From JBBQBQ01 sp038317685 (GTDB lineage Bacteria; Desulfobacterota; Desulfuromonadia; Desulfuromonadales; DDH964), in assembly GCA_038317685.1 (NCBI GenBank), contig JBBQBQ010000194.1:1-6706 (forward strand): a DNA stretch of 6,706 nt. Reading direction: 5' to 3'. The notes beneath the pieces are model-generated. The model saw nothing but the letters and a program-made list of their open reading frames with translations, ran no database searches and was not told the origin of the DNA. Position numbers and translations under genes: made by a program. Numbering within the stretch: the first letter of the stretch is position 1; each line of letters begins with the position of its first letter. Shown piece after piece: positions 1-6,300 of this stretch.

Positions 1-236
1 GGGAGGATGCGCTGTTGAGCCCGGAGTCCTGGCTTGACCCGTCCGAAAGGAAAGCTTACGCCGAGTTTCTCCTGGCCAAAGATGACGCCGTGGATGAGGC
101 GATCCGCAAAGCCACCGGAACGGGGCGCCCCTTCGGTTCGGAGAGTTTTATCGACGAGTTGGAATTTCGGCTGAATCAATCGCTGCGACCCAGGAAGGCG
201 GGCCGGCCCCGCAAAGTATCTGGGGAGTGTCCCTGA
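1..236 (+). CDS. REP-associated tyrosine transposase (RAYT, IS200-like), C-terminal fragment
   Basis: This is the 3' end of a gene cut by the left window edge. The frame is open from position 3 and ends at TGA 234-236, leaving 77 codons. A TTG at 15 could be read as a start, but the frame is open upstream of it and the content is a protein tail, so a start there is unlikely. Visible features are a charged helix (DPSERKAYAEFLL), then GRPFGSESFIDELE, then a basic end with RPRKAGRPRK. This combination is typical of the C-terminus of RAYT/TnpA_REP proteins, which are single-copy relatives of IS200/IS605 Y1-type transposases that act on REP hairpins. The catalytic HUH and Tyr motifs would lie upstream and cannot be checked here. 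It is a probable domesticated or REP-mobilising nuclease rather than an active insertion sequence. The gene looks separate from the next one because a terminator follows. The family call rests on the tail alone. Confidence 0.72.
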   Translation, partial: EDALLSPESWLDPSERKAYAEFLLAKDDAVDEAIRKATGTGRPFGSESFIDELEFRLNQSLRPRKAGRPRKVSGECP

Positions 237-253
237 ATTTCCCTGAATTTCCC
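231..253 (+). repeat. Tandem 10-bp direct repeat at the transposase stop codon
   Basis: The unit ccctgaattt occurs twice in a row (231-240 and 241-250) and is followed by a further ccc. The first copy contains the TGA stop of the transposase fragment. Just before it, ggga (223-226) and tccc (230-233) form a 4-bp stem with a 3-base loop that runs into the repeat. RAYT genes are often bordered by REP-like hairpins, so this could be part of such an element. That link is inference from the neighbouring gene. Confidence 0.6.
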
Positions 254-279
254 TTCCACCCTCGAAACCGCCGCCGGCC

Positions 280-301
280 ATCGCCGCGCGGCGATTTTTT
301 T
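280..301 (+). terminator. Rho-independent terminator after the transposase fragment
   Basis: A GC-rich 6-bp stem pairs 280-285 (atcgcc) with 290-295 (ggcgat), with a gcgc loop. A run of T residues from 295 to 301 follows directly. It lies 44 bases after the transposase stop and ahead of the hydrolase gene, so it probably ends transcription from the left and isolates the downstream gene. Confidence 0.8.
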
Positions 302-329
302 GTCGGTGGAATTCATTCAAACCGGCGGA

Positions 330-335
330 TATACT
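330..335 (+). promoter_or_regulatory. Possible -10 element for the hydrolase gene
   Basis: TATACT matches the sigma-70 -10 consensus at five of six positions. It sits between the terminator and the hydrolase start, 43 bases before the ATG. The hexamer 17 bases upstream (307-312, tggaat) is a poor -35 match (three of six). The position after a terminator makes a promoter necessary somewhere in 302-370, but this exact site is weak. Confidence 0.3.
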
Positions 336-378
336 TTCAGGGTACGATCCGTCCCCCCAACGCCCGAAGGATACCGCC

Positions 379-930
379 ATGAACAACTGTCTGCTGATCA
401 TCGATCTGCAAAACGATTATTTCCCCGGCGGCGCCATGCAGCTGGTCGGCGCCGAGGCAGCCGCGGTCCAGGCCCGGCTCCTCCTCGACACCTTCCGGCG
501 CAGCGATTCCCCCATCATCCACATCCAGCACCTCGCGGTCCAACCGGGAGCGGCCTTCTTCCTCCCCGGCACGACGGGGGCCGGCATCCATCCTCTGGTC
601 GCTCCCCGCGAAGACGAAACCGTCGTCGTCAAGAACTACCCCAACAGCTTCCGGAGCACCCCCCTCCTCGACCTGCTGAAACAAGGACGGATCGACTACC
701 TGACCGTCTGCGGCGCCATGAGCCACATGTGCATCGACGCCACCGTCCGGGCGGCCTTCGATCTCGGCTTCCACTGCACCGTCGCCGCCGATGCCTGCGC
801 CACCCGGGACCTGGCCTTCCAGGGGAAGACCGTCAAGGCCGAGCAGGTTCACGCCGCCTTCATGGCCGCCCTCTCCGCTCCTTATGCCACCGTCCTGCCG
901 GCAGCGGACCTCATCACCGACCGGGCCTGA
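379..930 (+). CDS. Cysteine hydrolase, isochorismatase/nicotinamidase superfamily
   Basis: This is a complete 183-residue protein with the usual length and fold signature of the superfamily. The members are soluble Rossmann-like enzymes that hydrolyse amide, ether or related bonds through a Cys nucleophile. The catalytic triad is visible: Asp9 in IIDLQNDYF, Lys85 in VVVKNYPNSF and Cys118 in GAMSHMCIDATVRAA. The segment before the Cys is where the family's cis-peptide and oxyanion hole lie. The start ATG at 379 is supported by aagga at 367-371, seven bases upstream, and by the normal N-terminal beta strand. The exact substrate cannot be read from sequence. Nicotinamidase, isochorismatase, ureidoacrylate amidase and many uncharacterised hydrolases share these motifs, and a classical nicotinamidase metal site (Asp-x-His-x-x-His) is not evident. 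It appears monocistronic, with a terminator upstream and about 380 bases of non-coding DNA downstream. An overlapping frame at 300-962 is a compositional shadow. Confidence 0.93.
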   Translation: MNNCLLIIDLQNDYFPGGAMQLVGAEAAAVQARLLLDTFRRSDSPIIHIQHLAVQPGAAFFLPGTTGAGIHPLVAPREDETVVVKNYPNSFRSTPLLDLLKQGRIDYLTVCGAMSHMCIDATVRAAFDLGFHCTVAADACATRDLAFQGKTVKAEQVHAAFMAALSAPYATVLPAADLITDRA

Positions 931-1041
931 CCCTCACCCCCATTCGGTTCAGATGCCGATGAGAACCCTGTAATTTTTCTGATAGGATTAAAGGAGCGGG
1001 AAAGTTGTCTCGGCTTAGGCCCCTGGCTCCAAACGGAGGGT

Positions 1042-1058
1042 GGTGGGCAGTGCCGACC
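1042..1058. repeat. Imperfect inverted repeat in the intergenic region
   Basis: This 17-base near-palindrome is centred on position 1050. Seven of eight positions pair (ggt-ggca against tgcc-acc) with a single G-G mismatch at 1045/1055. A second small hairpin, ctcc-aaac-ggag, lies just upstream at 1027-1038. The pair could form a folded RNA or mark a dispersed repeat. No function can be assigned. Confidence 0.5.
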
Positions 1059-1180
1059 CAACGGCTCTCTTTCCCCCGGTTCGCTTCGCTCGCTCGACAA
1101 ATGGAGACTAACGACTGATTCTATTTCTATTGAATGTCTCGGTGACCTCCGGGGCTCTGTGGTGAACGCTTTGATCTTGA

Positions 1181-1195
1181 CAGGCAATCAGCCTG
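1181..1195. repeat. Small perfect inverted repeat upstream of the kinase
   Basis: The arms caggc (1181-1185) and gcctg (1191-1195) pair perfectly across a five-base loop. It overlaps the end of a TTGACA hexamer and lies 115 bases before the kinase start. It could be an operator or a leader hairpin, but its size is near what chance allows. Confidence 0.3.
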
Positions 1196-1295
1196 GATGA
1201 GGTGGATAACCAAGAATTTGTATTGGCATTGTCAGAACACCCCGGACCGGCATCGGCCGAAGCACCCGGCATCCCCAGGCAACTGAAGGACCCAC

Positions 1296-1302
1296 AAAGG
1301 GA
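1296..1302 (+). promoter_or_regulatory. Ribosome binding site that sets the kinase start
   Basis: The sequence aaaggga lies seven bases before ATG 1310. The frame is open back to a GTG at 1202, but that codon has a purine-rich stretch only directly against it and its extra 36 residues look like non-coding leader. Starting at 1310 gives MALKDLSIATQ followed at once by the first membrane helix, the normal layout for this family. Confidence 0.7.
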
Positions 1303-1309
1303 TCGAATC

Positions 1310-4300
1310 ATGGCATTGAAGGATCTGAGCATCGCCACCCAGCTGCGCCTCGGCCTGGGGATCATTCTGACCCTGGTCATCCTCCTCGGCGCCCTGGCCT
1401 GGCGACAGACGGACCTCCTCTGGAAGCAGACCAAGGATATCTACGATCACCCCCTGCCGGTCAGTCGCGCCATCACCTCCCTGGAAGCCGACATCCTCGG
1501 CATGCGCCTGGAAGTCCGGAATCTCCTCCTGGCCGATGCCGAGGAGGAGCGAAGCCTCGCCATACAAAATTCCGCCCGTTATCAGGTCGATGCCGAACGG
1601 CAGTTCACGATCCTCTTCGAACGCTATCTGGGTCCGCGCGGCGACATTGAGAATGCCCACGACACCTTTGTCCAATGGTTGGCGGTCCGCACCGAGAACT
1701 TTGAACTGGTCCGGGCCGGGAAAAGGGCCGAAGCCTGGAGCCGCATTCAGGATACGGGCAATCTCGGCTTGCTGCGGCTGCAGCTCGTCGCCCACATCAA
1801 GAAGATTAAGGACTATGCCCAGGTCAAGGCCGACCGCTTTTTTCTGAACGCCACGGAACTCAATGATGCTCTGAACAGGCAGCTCGGCCTCATGATCAGC
1901 GGCATCTTTCTTCTCGCCCTGATCCTCAGTTACCTGCTGCTGCGGGGGATCAAGAATCCACTGCGGGAGCTGACATCCGTCGCCGATCAGCTCCGGGAAG
2001 GAGCCTTCGACGCCCGCAGCCGGCAAAGGTCCGCCAATGAGTTCGGGACCCTGGCCGGAACCTTTAACGCCCTGGCCGAGACGATTCAAGCCGAAATCAC
2101 CTTCCGGGCCCGGGCCGTCCAGCTCAACGCCGTCATGCTGCGGGAGCTGGAATCGCACGTCTTCGGCCTGCAGGTCCTGGAACCACTCATGCAGCTGACC
2201 GACTCCCAGGTGGGGGCGATCTACCTCCTCAACCAGGAGAAGACCTCCTACGAGCATCTCGAGTCGATCGGACTCGACAGCGCCGGACGAGCATCGTTCT
2301 CCGCCACGACCCGCGAAGGTGAGTTCGGGAGCGTATTGGCTACCCAGCAGATCCAGCGCCTCAGCGACATCCCGGCGGATACGCGCTTCACCTTTGCCGC
2401 CGTGAGTGGCAGCTTCCTCCCCCGGGAAATCGTCACCATCCCGCTCCTTTCGGGGGATGAAGTGCCGGCGATCATCTCCCTGGCGAGCCTCCACGGCTAT
2501 GACCCGGTGGCGGTCCGGCTGATCACCGACCTGCAGGCGACCATGGCCGCGTGGATGAACAACAGGCTGGCCAATCGGCGGGTCAAGGCCCTGGCGGAAG
2601 ATCTCAATCATCAAAACTGCGAGCTCCAGACCCAACAGGAAGAGCTTCGGGTCGCCAACGAGGAACTGGAGGAGCAGACCCAGCGGCTCCAGCAATCGGA
2701 GGAGGAGCTCAGAAGCCAGCAGGAGGAACTCCAGGTCACCAATGAGGAACTGGAGGAGAAGAACGATCTTCTGGAGCGACGCACCCGGGAAGTTGAGCTG
2801 GCCCGCCGGGCGACGGAGGAGAAGGCCGAGGCCCTGGCGCTGGCCAGCAAGTACAAATCGGAATTTTTGGCCAACATGTCCCATGAACTGCGCACCCCCC
2901 TCAACAGCCTCCTCCTGCTCGCCCAGGGGCTGGTCCGCAACCAGGGCGGCAACCTGAACGGAGAGCAGACCGAAGCAGCGCGGATCATCTACGGCAGCGG
3001 CACCGACCTGCTGAACCTCATCAACGAGATCCTCGATCTCTCCAAAATCGAGGCCGGGCGGATCGAGCTGCAACCCGGGCCGGTCCCCATCAGGGACCTG
3101 GCCACAACGCTGGAGGATTCTTTCCGGCACCTGGCCAAGGCAAAGAGGATCGGTCTGACCCTGGTGGTGCGGGAGGACGCTCCGACCACGGTCATGAGCG
3201 ACCGGCGGCGGGTGGAGCAGGTCCTCCGCAACCTCATCGCCAACGCCGTCAAGTTTACCGAACACGGCGGCGTGACCATCAGCTTCGGCCCTGCCGAGGG
3301 GGACGGCCTGTCGGTCGCCGTCAGCGACACCGGCATCGGCATCCCGCCCGAACTGCACCAGATGATCTTCGAGGCCTTCCAGCAGGCCGACGGCAGCACC
3401 TCGCGGAAATTCGGGGGGACCGGGCTGGGGCTCTCCATCTCCCGGGAGCTGGCCAGACTCCTGGGCGGCAGGATTGCCCTGGAAAGCGCGCCGGGAAGAG
3501 GCTCGACCTTCACCCTCCTGCTGCCGGGGGTACTGACTTCGGCACTCCGGGAACCGATCGAAATGATCGACATTCCAAAGTCGAATCCCGCACCTCTGCC
3601 TCCCCCCATCCCCGACGACCGGGAATCCATAGTCGCCACCGACCGGGTCATGCTGGTGATCGAAGATGATCCGGACTTTGCCCGGATCCTTTATGGGAAA
3701 TGCCACGAAAAGGGCTTCAAATGTCTCGCCGCGGCCACCGGGGAGGCGGGGCTGGAGCTGGCGGCCGAATACCTGCCGAGCGCCATCATCCTTGACCTTA
3801 AGCTCCCCGGGATCGACGGCTGGGCGGTGCTGAGCGCCCTCAAGGAGCAGACCAGGACCCGCCATATCCCGGTCCACATCATCTCCGCCGAGGAAACCTC
3901 GTCCAGGGCGCTGAAGACAGGGGCGGTCGGGCACTTCACCAAACCGATCGCCCTGGACGACCTCGAAGAGGCCTTCCGCCGGCTTGAAAAGATCTCGACC
4001 GGCCAACCGAAACGCCTGCTGGTCGTCGACGACGACATGGCCATGCGAAAGGCCACGGTGAAACTGGTCGGCAACGGCGACGTCACCACCGACGAAGCCG
4101 AAACCGGCGAGGAGGCCCTGGCGATGCTCCGCTCTCACCAATACGATTGCGTCGTCCTCGATCTGGAACTGCCGGACATGGACGGCAGTGAAGTCCTGAC
4201 GCGCCTCGAAGAGGAAGGAGTGGCGGTTCCGCCGGTGATCGTCTACACCGGCCGGGATCTCACCCCGGATCAGGAAACCGCCATTCGCGAACGGGCCGAG

Positions 4301-4810
4301 TCGATCGTCATCAAGGACGTCCGCTCCCCGGAGCGGCTTCTCGATGAAGTCTCCCTCTTCCTCCACCGGGTGGTGAGCCGCATGGCCGAGAGGAAACGGA
4401 AGGTCATCCACGACCTCCATGACACCGACACCCACTTTCAAGGGAAGAAGGTCCTGGTGGTCGACGATGACATGCGGACGACCTTCGCCATTGCCCACCT
4501 GCTGACCGATTCGGGCATGAAACCGCTGAAAGCGGAGAACGGCGAACGGGCACTGCGCTTGCTGGATGAGCACCCGGAGACCGATCTGGTCCTGATGGAT
4601 ATCATGATGCCGGTGATGGACGGTTACGAAACGATCCGGCAGATTCGCGCCCAGGCCCGGTTCCGCAGCCTGCCGATCATTGCCCTGACCGCCAAGGCGA
4701 TGCCGGAGGACCGGGAGAAGTGCCTGGAGGCGGGCGCCAGCGATTACCTCCCCAAACCCCTCGATCAGGGACGTCTCCTTTCCATGATGAGGGTCTGGTT
4801 GTGCCGGTAA
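1310..4810 (+). CDS. Membrane hybrid histidine kinase: 4HB sensor, HAMP, GAF, coiled coil, HisKA, HATPase and three receivers
   Basis: This 1166-residue inner-membrane sensor kinase should autophosphorylate on His and pass phosphate to its own receivers. In order it has a membrane helix (about 14-32), a mostly helical periplasmic region resembling the four-helix-bundle sensor of chemoreceptors (HPLPVSRAI and following, to about 190), and a second membrane helix (192-211). HAMP follows (212-262, with KNPL and NEFGTLAGTFNAL), then a GAF-like domain (about 275-418) and a long coiled coil (about 425-510). The HisKA H-box has phospho-acceptor His525 (NMSHELRTPLN). The ATPase shows N-box Asn641/Asn645, G1 DTGIGIP from Asp673 and G2 GGTGLGL at 702-708. 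Three receivers follow: REC1 with acidic pair 786-787, Asp829 and Lys878; REC2 with 907-909, Asp951 and Lys1002; REC3 with 1052-1054, Asp1097 and Lys1149. All key residues are intact. No HPt domain is present, so a phosphorelay beyond the receivers would need a separate partner. It is first in an operon, nine bases before cheR. The ligand is unknown. Confidence 0.95.
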   Translation: MALKDLSIATQLRLGLGIILTLVILLGALAWRQTDLLWKQTKDIYDHPLPVSRAITSLEADILGMRLEVRNLLLADAEEERSLAIQNSARYQVDAERQFTILFERYLGPRGDIENAHDTFVQWLAVRTENFELVRAGKRAEAWSRIQDTGNLGLLRLQLVAHIKKIKDYAQVKADRFFLNATELNDALNRQLGLMISGIFLLALILSYLLLRGIKNPLRELTSVADQLREGAFDARSRQRSANEFGTLAGTFNALAETIQAEITFRARAVQLNAVMLRELESHVFGLQVLEPLMQLTDSQVGAIYLLNQEKTSYEHLESIGLDSAGRASFSATTREGEFGSVLATQQIQRLSDIPADTRFTFAAVSGSFLPREIVTIPLLSGDEVPAIISLASLHGYDPVAVRLITDLQATMAAWMNNRLANRRVKALAEDLNHQNCELQTQQEELRVANEELEEQTQRLQQSEEELRSQQEELQVTNEELEEKNDLLERRTREVELARRATEEKAEALALASKYKSEFLANMSHELRTPLNSLLLLAQGLVRNQGGNLNGEQTEAARIIYGSGTDLLNLINEILDLSKIEAGRIELQPGPVPIRDLATTLEDSFRHLAKAKRIGLTLVVREDAPTTVMSDRRRVEQVLRNLIANAVKFTEHGGVTISFGPAEGDGLSVAVSDTGIGIPPELHQMIFEAFQQADGSTSRKFGGTGLGLSISRELARLLGGRIALESAPGRGSTFTLLLPGVLTSALREPIEMIDIPKSNPAPLPPPIPDDRESIVATDRVMLVIEDDPDFARILYGKCHEKGFKCLAAATGEAGLELAAEYLPSAIILDLKLPGIDGWAVLSALKEQTRTRHIPVHIISAEETSSRALKTGAVGHFTKPIALDDLEEAFRRLEKISTGQPKRLLVVDDDMAMRKATVKLVGNGDVTTDEAETGEEALAMLRSHQYDCVVLDLELPDMDGSEVLTRLEEEGVAVPPVIVYTGRDLTPDQETAIRERAESIVIKDVRSPERLLDEVSLFLHRVVSRMAERKRKVIHDLHDTDTHFQGKKVLVVDDDMRTTFAIAHLLTDSGMKPLKAENGERALRLLDEHPETDLVLMDIMMPVMDGYETIRQIRAQARFRSLPIIALTAKAMPEDREKCLEAGASDYLPKPLDQGRLLSMMRVWLCR
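2633..2761 (+). repeat. Internal 28-residue duplication in the kinase coiled coil
   Basis: Two 45-base copies lie 84 bases apart (2633-2677 and 2717-2761). They encode QQEELRVANEELEEQ and QQEELQVTNEELEEK. The 84-base spacing is 28 residues, exactly four heptads, so the duplication preserves coiled-coil register. Leucines occur every seven residues from 432 to 488 without a break. The repeat forms the signalling helix between GAF and HisKA. Confidence 0.85.
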
Positions 4811-4819
4811 AGAGGAAGG

Positions 4820-5665
4820 ATGGATGCCATCATTAAAAATCGATCGCACCTCGAAACGATCGAAATCGACCTCCTCCTGGAGGCGCTCTATCAAGGCTAC
4901 GGCTACGACTTCCGCTCCTATGCCCGAGCCTCCATCGAGCGGCGGGTCAGGCAGTTCCAGGTATCGTCCGGATGTGCGTCGGTGGCGGAGATGATTCCGC
5001 AGGTCCTCCATGACCGTGACTTCTTCCTGCGCCTGGTCCGCTATTTCTCCATCGCCGTCACCGAACTCTTCCGCGATCCGGGGGTCTACCGGGCGGTGCG
5101 GGAGCGGATCGTGCCGCTCCTCAAGACCTGGCCCCATGTCAAGATCTGGCATGCCGGCTGCGCCACCGGAGAAGAGGTCTACTCACTGGCCATTGTCCTT
5201 CAGGAGGAGGGGATCTTTGATCGGACCACGATCTACGCGACCGACTTCAACGACGCAGCGCTCGATCAGGCCCGGCAGGGAATCTACGCGACGGACAAGC
5301 TCCGGGAAGCGACCCGGAACTACCAACTGGCCGGGGGGAAGCGATCCTTTTCCGAGTATTACCATGCGCGCTACGAGGCCGCGGCCATGGATACCTCCCT
5401 GCGGCAACGGGTGGTCTTTTCCAACCACAATCTGGTATCGGACAGCGCCTTCGGCGAAATGCACCTGGTCTTCTGCCGGAATGTCCTCATCTACTTCAAC
5501 CGCGACCTGCAGAACCGGGTCCTGGGGCTGATCACCGAAAGCCTGGTCCATGGCGGCTTTCTCTGCCTCGGCACCAAGGAAGACCTCCAGTTTACCGACG
5601 TCCATGTCCGCTACGAAGTTGTGGATGCCAAGGCGCGCCTCTTTAAAAAGAAGGTTTTGCCGTGA
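4820..5665 (+). CDS. cheR: CheR-type protein-glutamate O-methyltransferase
   Basis: This 281-residue cytoplasmic enzyme is predicted to transfer a methyl group from S-adenosylmethionine to glutamate side chains in a receptor-like coiled coil. The N-terminal helical CheR_N part is visible (IDLLLEALYQGYGYDFRSYARASIERRV), then VTELFRDPGVY. The SAM-binding motif is HAGCATGEEVYSLAI at about 111-125. The later motif VFCRNVLIYF (about 217-226) is characteristic of the CheR family, and the C-terminal strand is normal. Length fits a plain CheR with no TPR or PAS extension. The start at 4820 follows agagg (4811-4815) with a four-base gap, and only nine bases separate it from the kinase stop. It overlaps the next gene by four bases. 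With no chemoreceptor encoded here, its substrate may be the upstream kinase or a receptor elsewhere. The symbol denotes family membership, not proven orthology to the chemotaxis enzyme. Confidence 0.95.
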   Translation: MDAIIKNRSHLETIEIDLLLEALYQGYGYDFRSYARASIERRVRQFQVSSGCASVAEMIPQVLHDRDFFLRLVRYFSIAVTELFRDPGVYRAVRERIVPLLKTWPHVKIWHAGCATGEEVYSLAIVLQEEGIFDRTTIYATDFNDAALDQARQGIYATDKLREATRNYQLAGGKRSFSEYYHARYEAAAMDTSLRQRVVFSNHNLVSDSAFGEMHLVFCRNVLIYFNRDLQNRVLGLITESLVHGGFLCLGTKEDLQFTDVHVRYEVVDAKARLFKKKVLP

Positions 5666-6270
5666 AGGTCGTCGAAGAGTCGCCGCCGGCCCCTTACACC
5701 ATGGTGGTCATGGGCGGATCGGCGGGGAGTTTGAAAGCCCTGTCGGCCCTCCTGACGGCTCTTCCTCAGGATTTTCCCCTGCCGGTGCTGCTGGTCCAGC
5801 ATCTGCACCCGGACGACGACGGGTCCTTTGCCCGGCTGCTGGCGATCACTGCCAGGCGCCCGGTCTGCACCCCTTGCGACAAAGCCGCGATTGAGCCGGG
5901 CTGGGTCTATGTTGCCCCCGCCGACTATCATCTGCTGGTGGAGCGCAGCGGAACCATCGCCCTCTCCACCGAGGGGCGGGTCAACTGGTCCCGTCCCTCC
6001 ATCGACGTCCTCTTCGAAAGCGCGGCCCTGGCCATGGGGAACCAGGTCATAGCCGTCATCCTCTCCGGCGCGAGCGCCGACGGTGCCGCGGGGATCAAAG
6101 CGATCAAGGCGGCTGGCGGCGTGACCATCGCCCAGGATCCGGCGACGGCAGACTATCCCCTCATGCCCGGGACCGCGATCGAGACCGGCGCCGTCGACGA
6201 GGTTTTACCGATCGAGGCGCTCGGTCCCCGGCTGGCCGCGCTGGCCGGCCGACCGTCACCCCAGCCTTGA
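5662..6270 (+). CDS. CheB-type protein-glutamate methylesterase, catalytic domain only
   Basis: This 202-residue protein matches the CheB catalytic domain, which hydrolyses glutamyl methyl esters and can deamidate glutamine. The likely Ser-His-Asp triad is present: Ser20 in MGGSAGSLKAL, His47 in LLVQHLHP and Asp140 in LSGASADGAAG. The end segment YPLMPGTAIETGAVDEVLP is also typical. Classical CheB is about 350 residues with an N-terminal receiver that inhibits the esterase until phosphorylated. That receiver is absent here, and the start leaves no room for one. The start is GTG 5662, whose GTGA overlaps the cheR stop, implying translational coupling. The next in-frame ATG (5701) would remove residues before the first beta strand and is less likely. 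The motif before the Asp is GASAD rather than the usual GMGxD, a variant common in receiver-less relatives as far as I recall. Activity may be constitutive or controlled by a partner protein. Confidence 0.93.
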   Translation: MKVVEESPPAPYTMVVMGGSAGSLKALSALLTALPQDFPLPVLLVQHLHPDDDGSFARLLAITARRPVCTPCDKAAIEPGWVYVAPADYHLLVERSGTIALSTEGRVNWSRPSIDVLFESAALAMGNQVIAVILSGASADGAAGIKAIKAAGGVTIAQDPATADYPLMPGTAIETGAVDEVLPIEALGPRLAALAGRPSPQP

Positions 6271-6290
6271 ATTTTTGTGCACCATGGATT

Positions 6291-6294
6291 GGAG
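6291..6294 (+). promoter_or_regulatory. Ribosome binding site of the downstream receiver gene
   Basis: GGAG lies six bases before ATG 6301 and selects that start. The gap from the methylesterase stop is only 30 bases and holds no terminator, so the gene is probably in the same transcript. Confidence 0.65.
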
Positions 6295-6300
6295 TCCGGC

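Larger units (their letters stand above)
931..1309. other. Non-coding stretch between the hydrolase and the kinase, probably degenerate dispersed-repeat DNA plus leader
   Basis: No convincing gene is present on either strand. The base texture differs from the flanking genes, with AT-rich patches around 971-990 and 1107-1135. It contains several small inverted repeats. The text at 1041-1060 (its complement reads tgggtcggcactgcccacca) and at 1138-1165 (its complement contains caccacagag and caccgag) resembles short motifs that recur between genes in many proteobacterial genomes. I recognise this only from memory. The kinase promoter must lie here or further left. A perfect TTGACA occurs at 1177-1182 but has no -10 element at 16-18 bases. 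A ggttc/gaacc pairing at 946-950 and 963-967 followed by five T residues (974-978) could be a weak terminator for the hydrolase. No tRNA or known riboswitch was recognised. Confidence 0.5.

Noticed and set aside
300..962. A 220-codon + strand frame overlapping the hydrolase
   Set aside because: It overlaps a gene with a complete catalytic triad and encodes a low-complexity Arg/Pro/His-rich product, typical of an out-of-frame shadow.
946..978. Possible intrinsic terminator after the hydrolase
   Set aside because: The stem is only five base pairs with a 12-base loop, and the five-T run is separated from it by several bases. It is too weak to list as a terminator.
1177..1182. A perfect TTGACA -35 hexamer upstream of the kinase
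   Set aside because: No acceptable -10 hexamer lies 16-18 bases downstream. The nearest candidates are 20-22 bases away, so a promoter cannot be claimed.
882..1187. A 101-codon - strand frame in the intergenic region
   Set aside because: It overlaps the end of the hydrolase, has no family features, and looks like repeat DNA translated by chance.
1202..1309. GTG 1202 as the kinase start, adding 36 residues
   Set aside because: There is no properly spaced ribosome site, and the extra residues lack features. ATG 1310 has aaaggga seven bases upstream and starts just before the first membrane helix.
1232..5152. A 1306-codon open frame on the - strand opposite the kinase and cheR
   Set aside because: Its codons align exactly with those of the kinase and cheR, so its stops would be TTA, CTA or TCA codons in those genes. 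These are rare in this GC-rich genome, so the frame stays open by codon bias. The translation has no recognisable domain.
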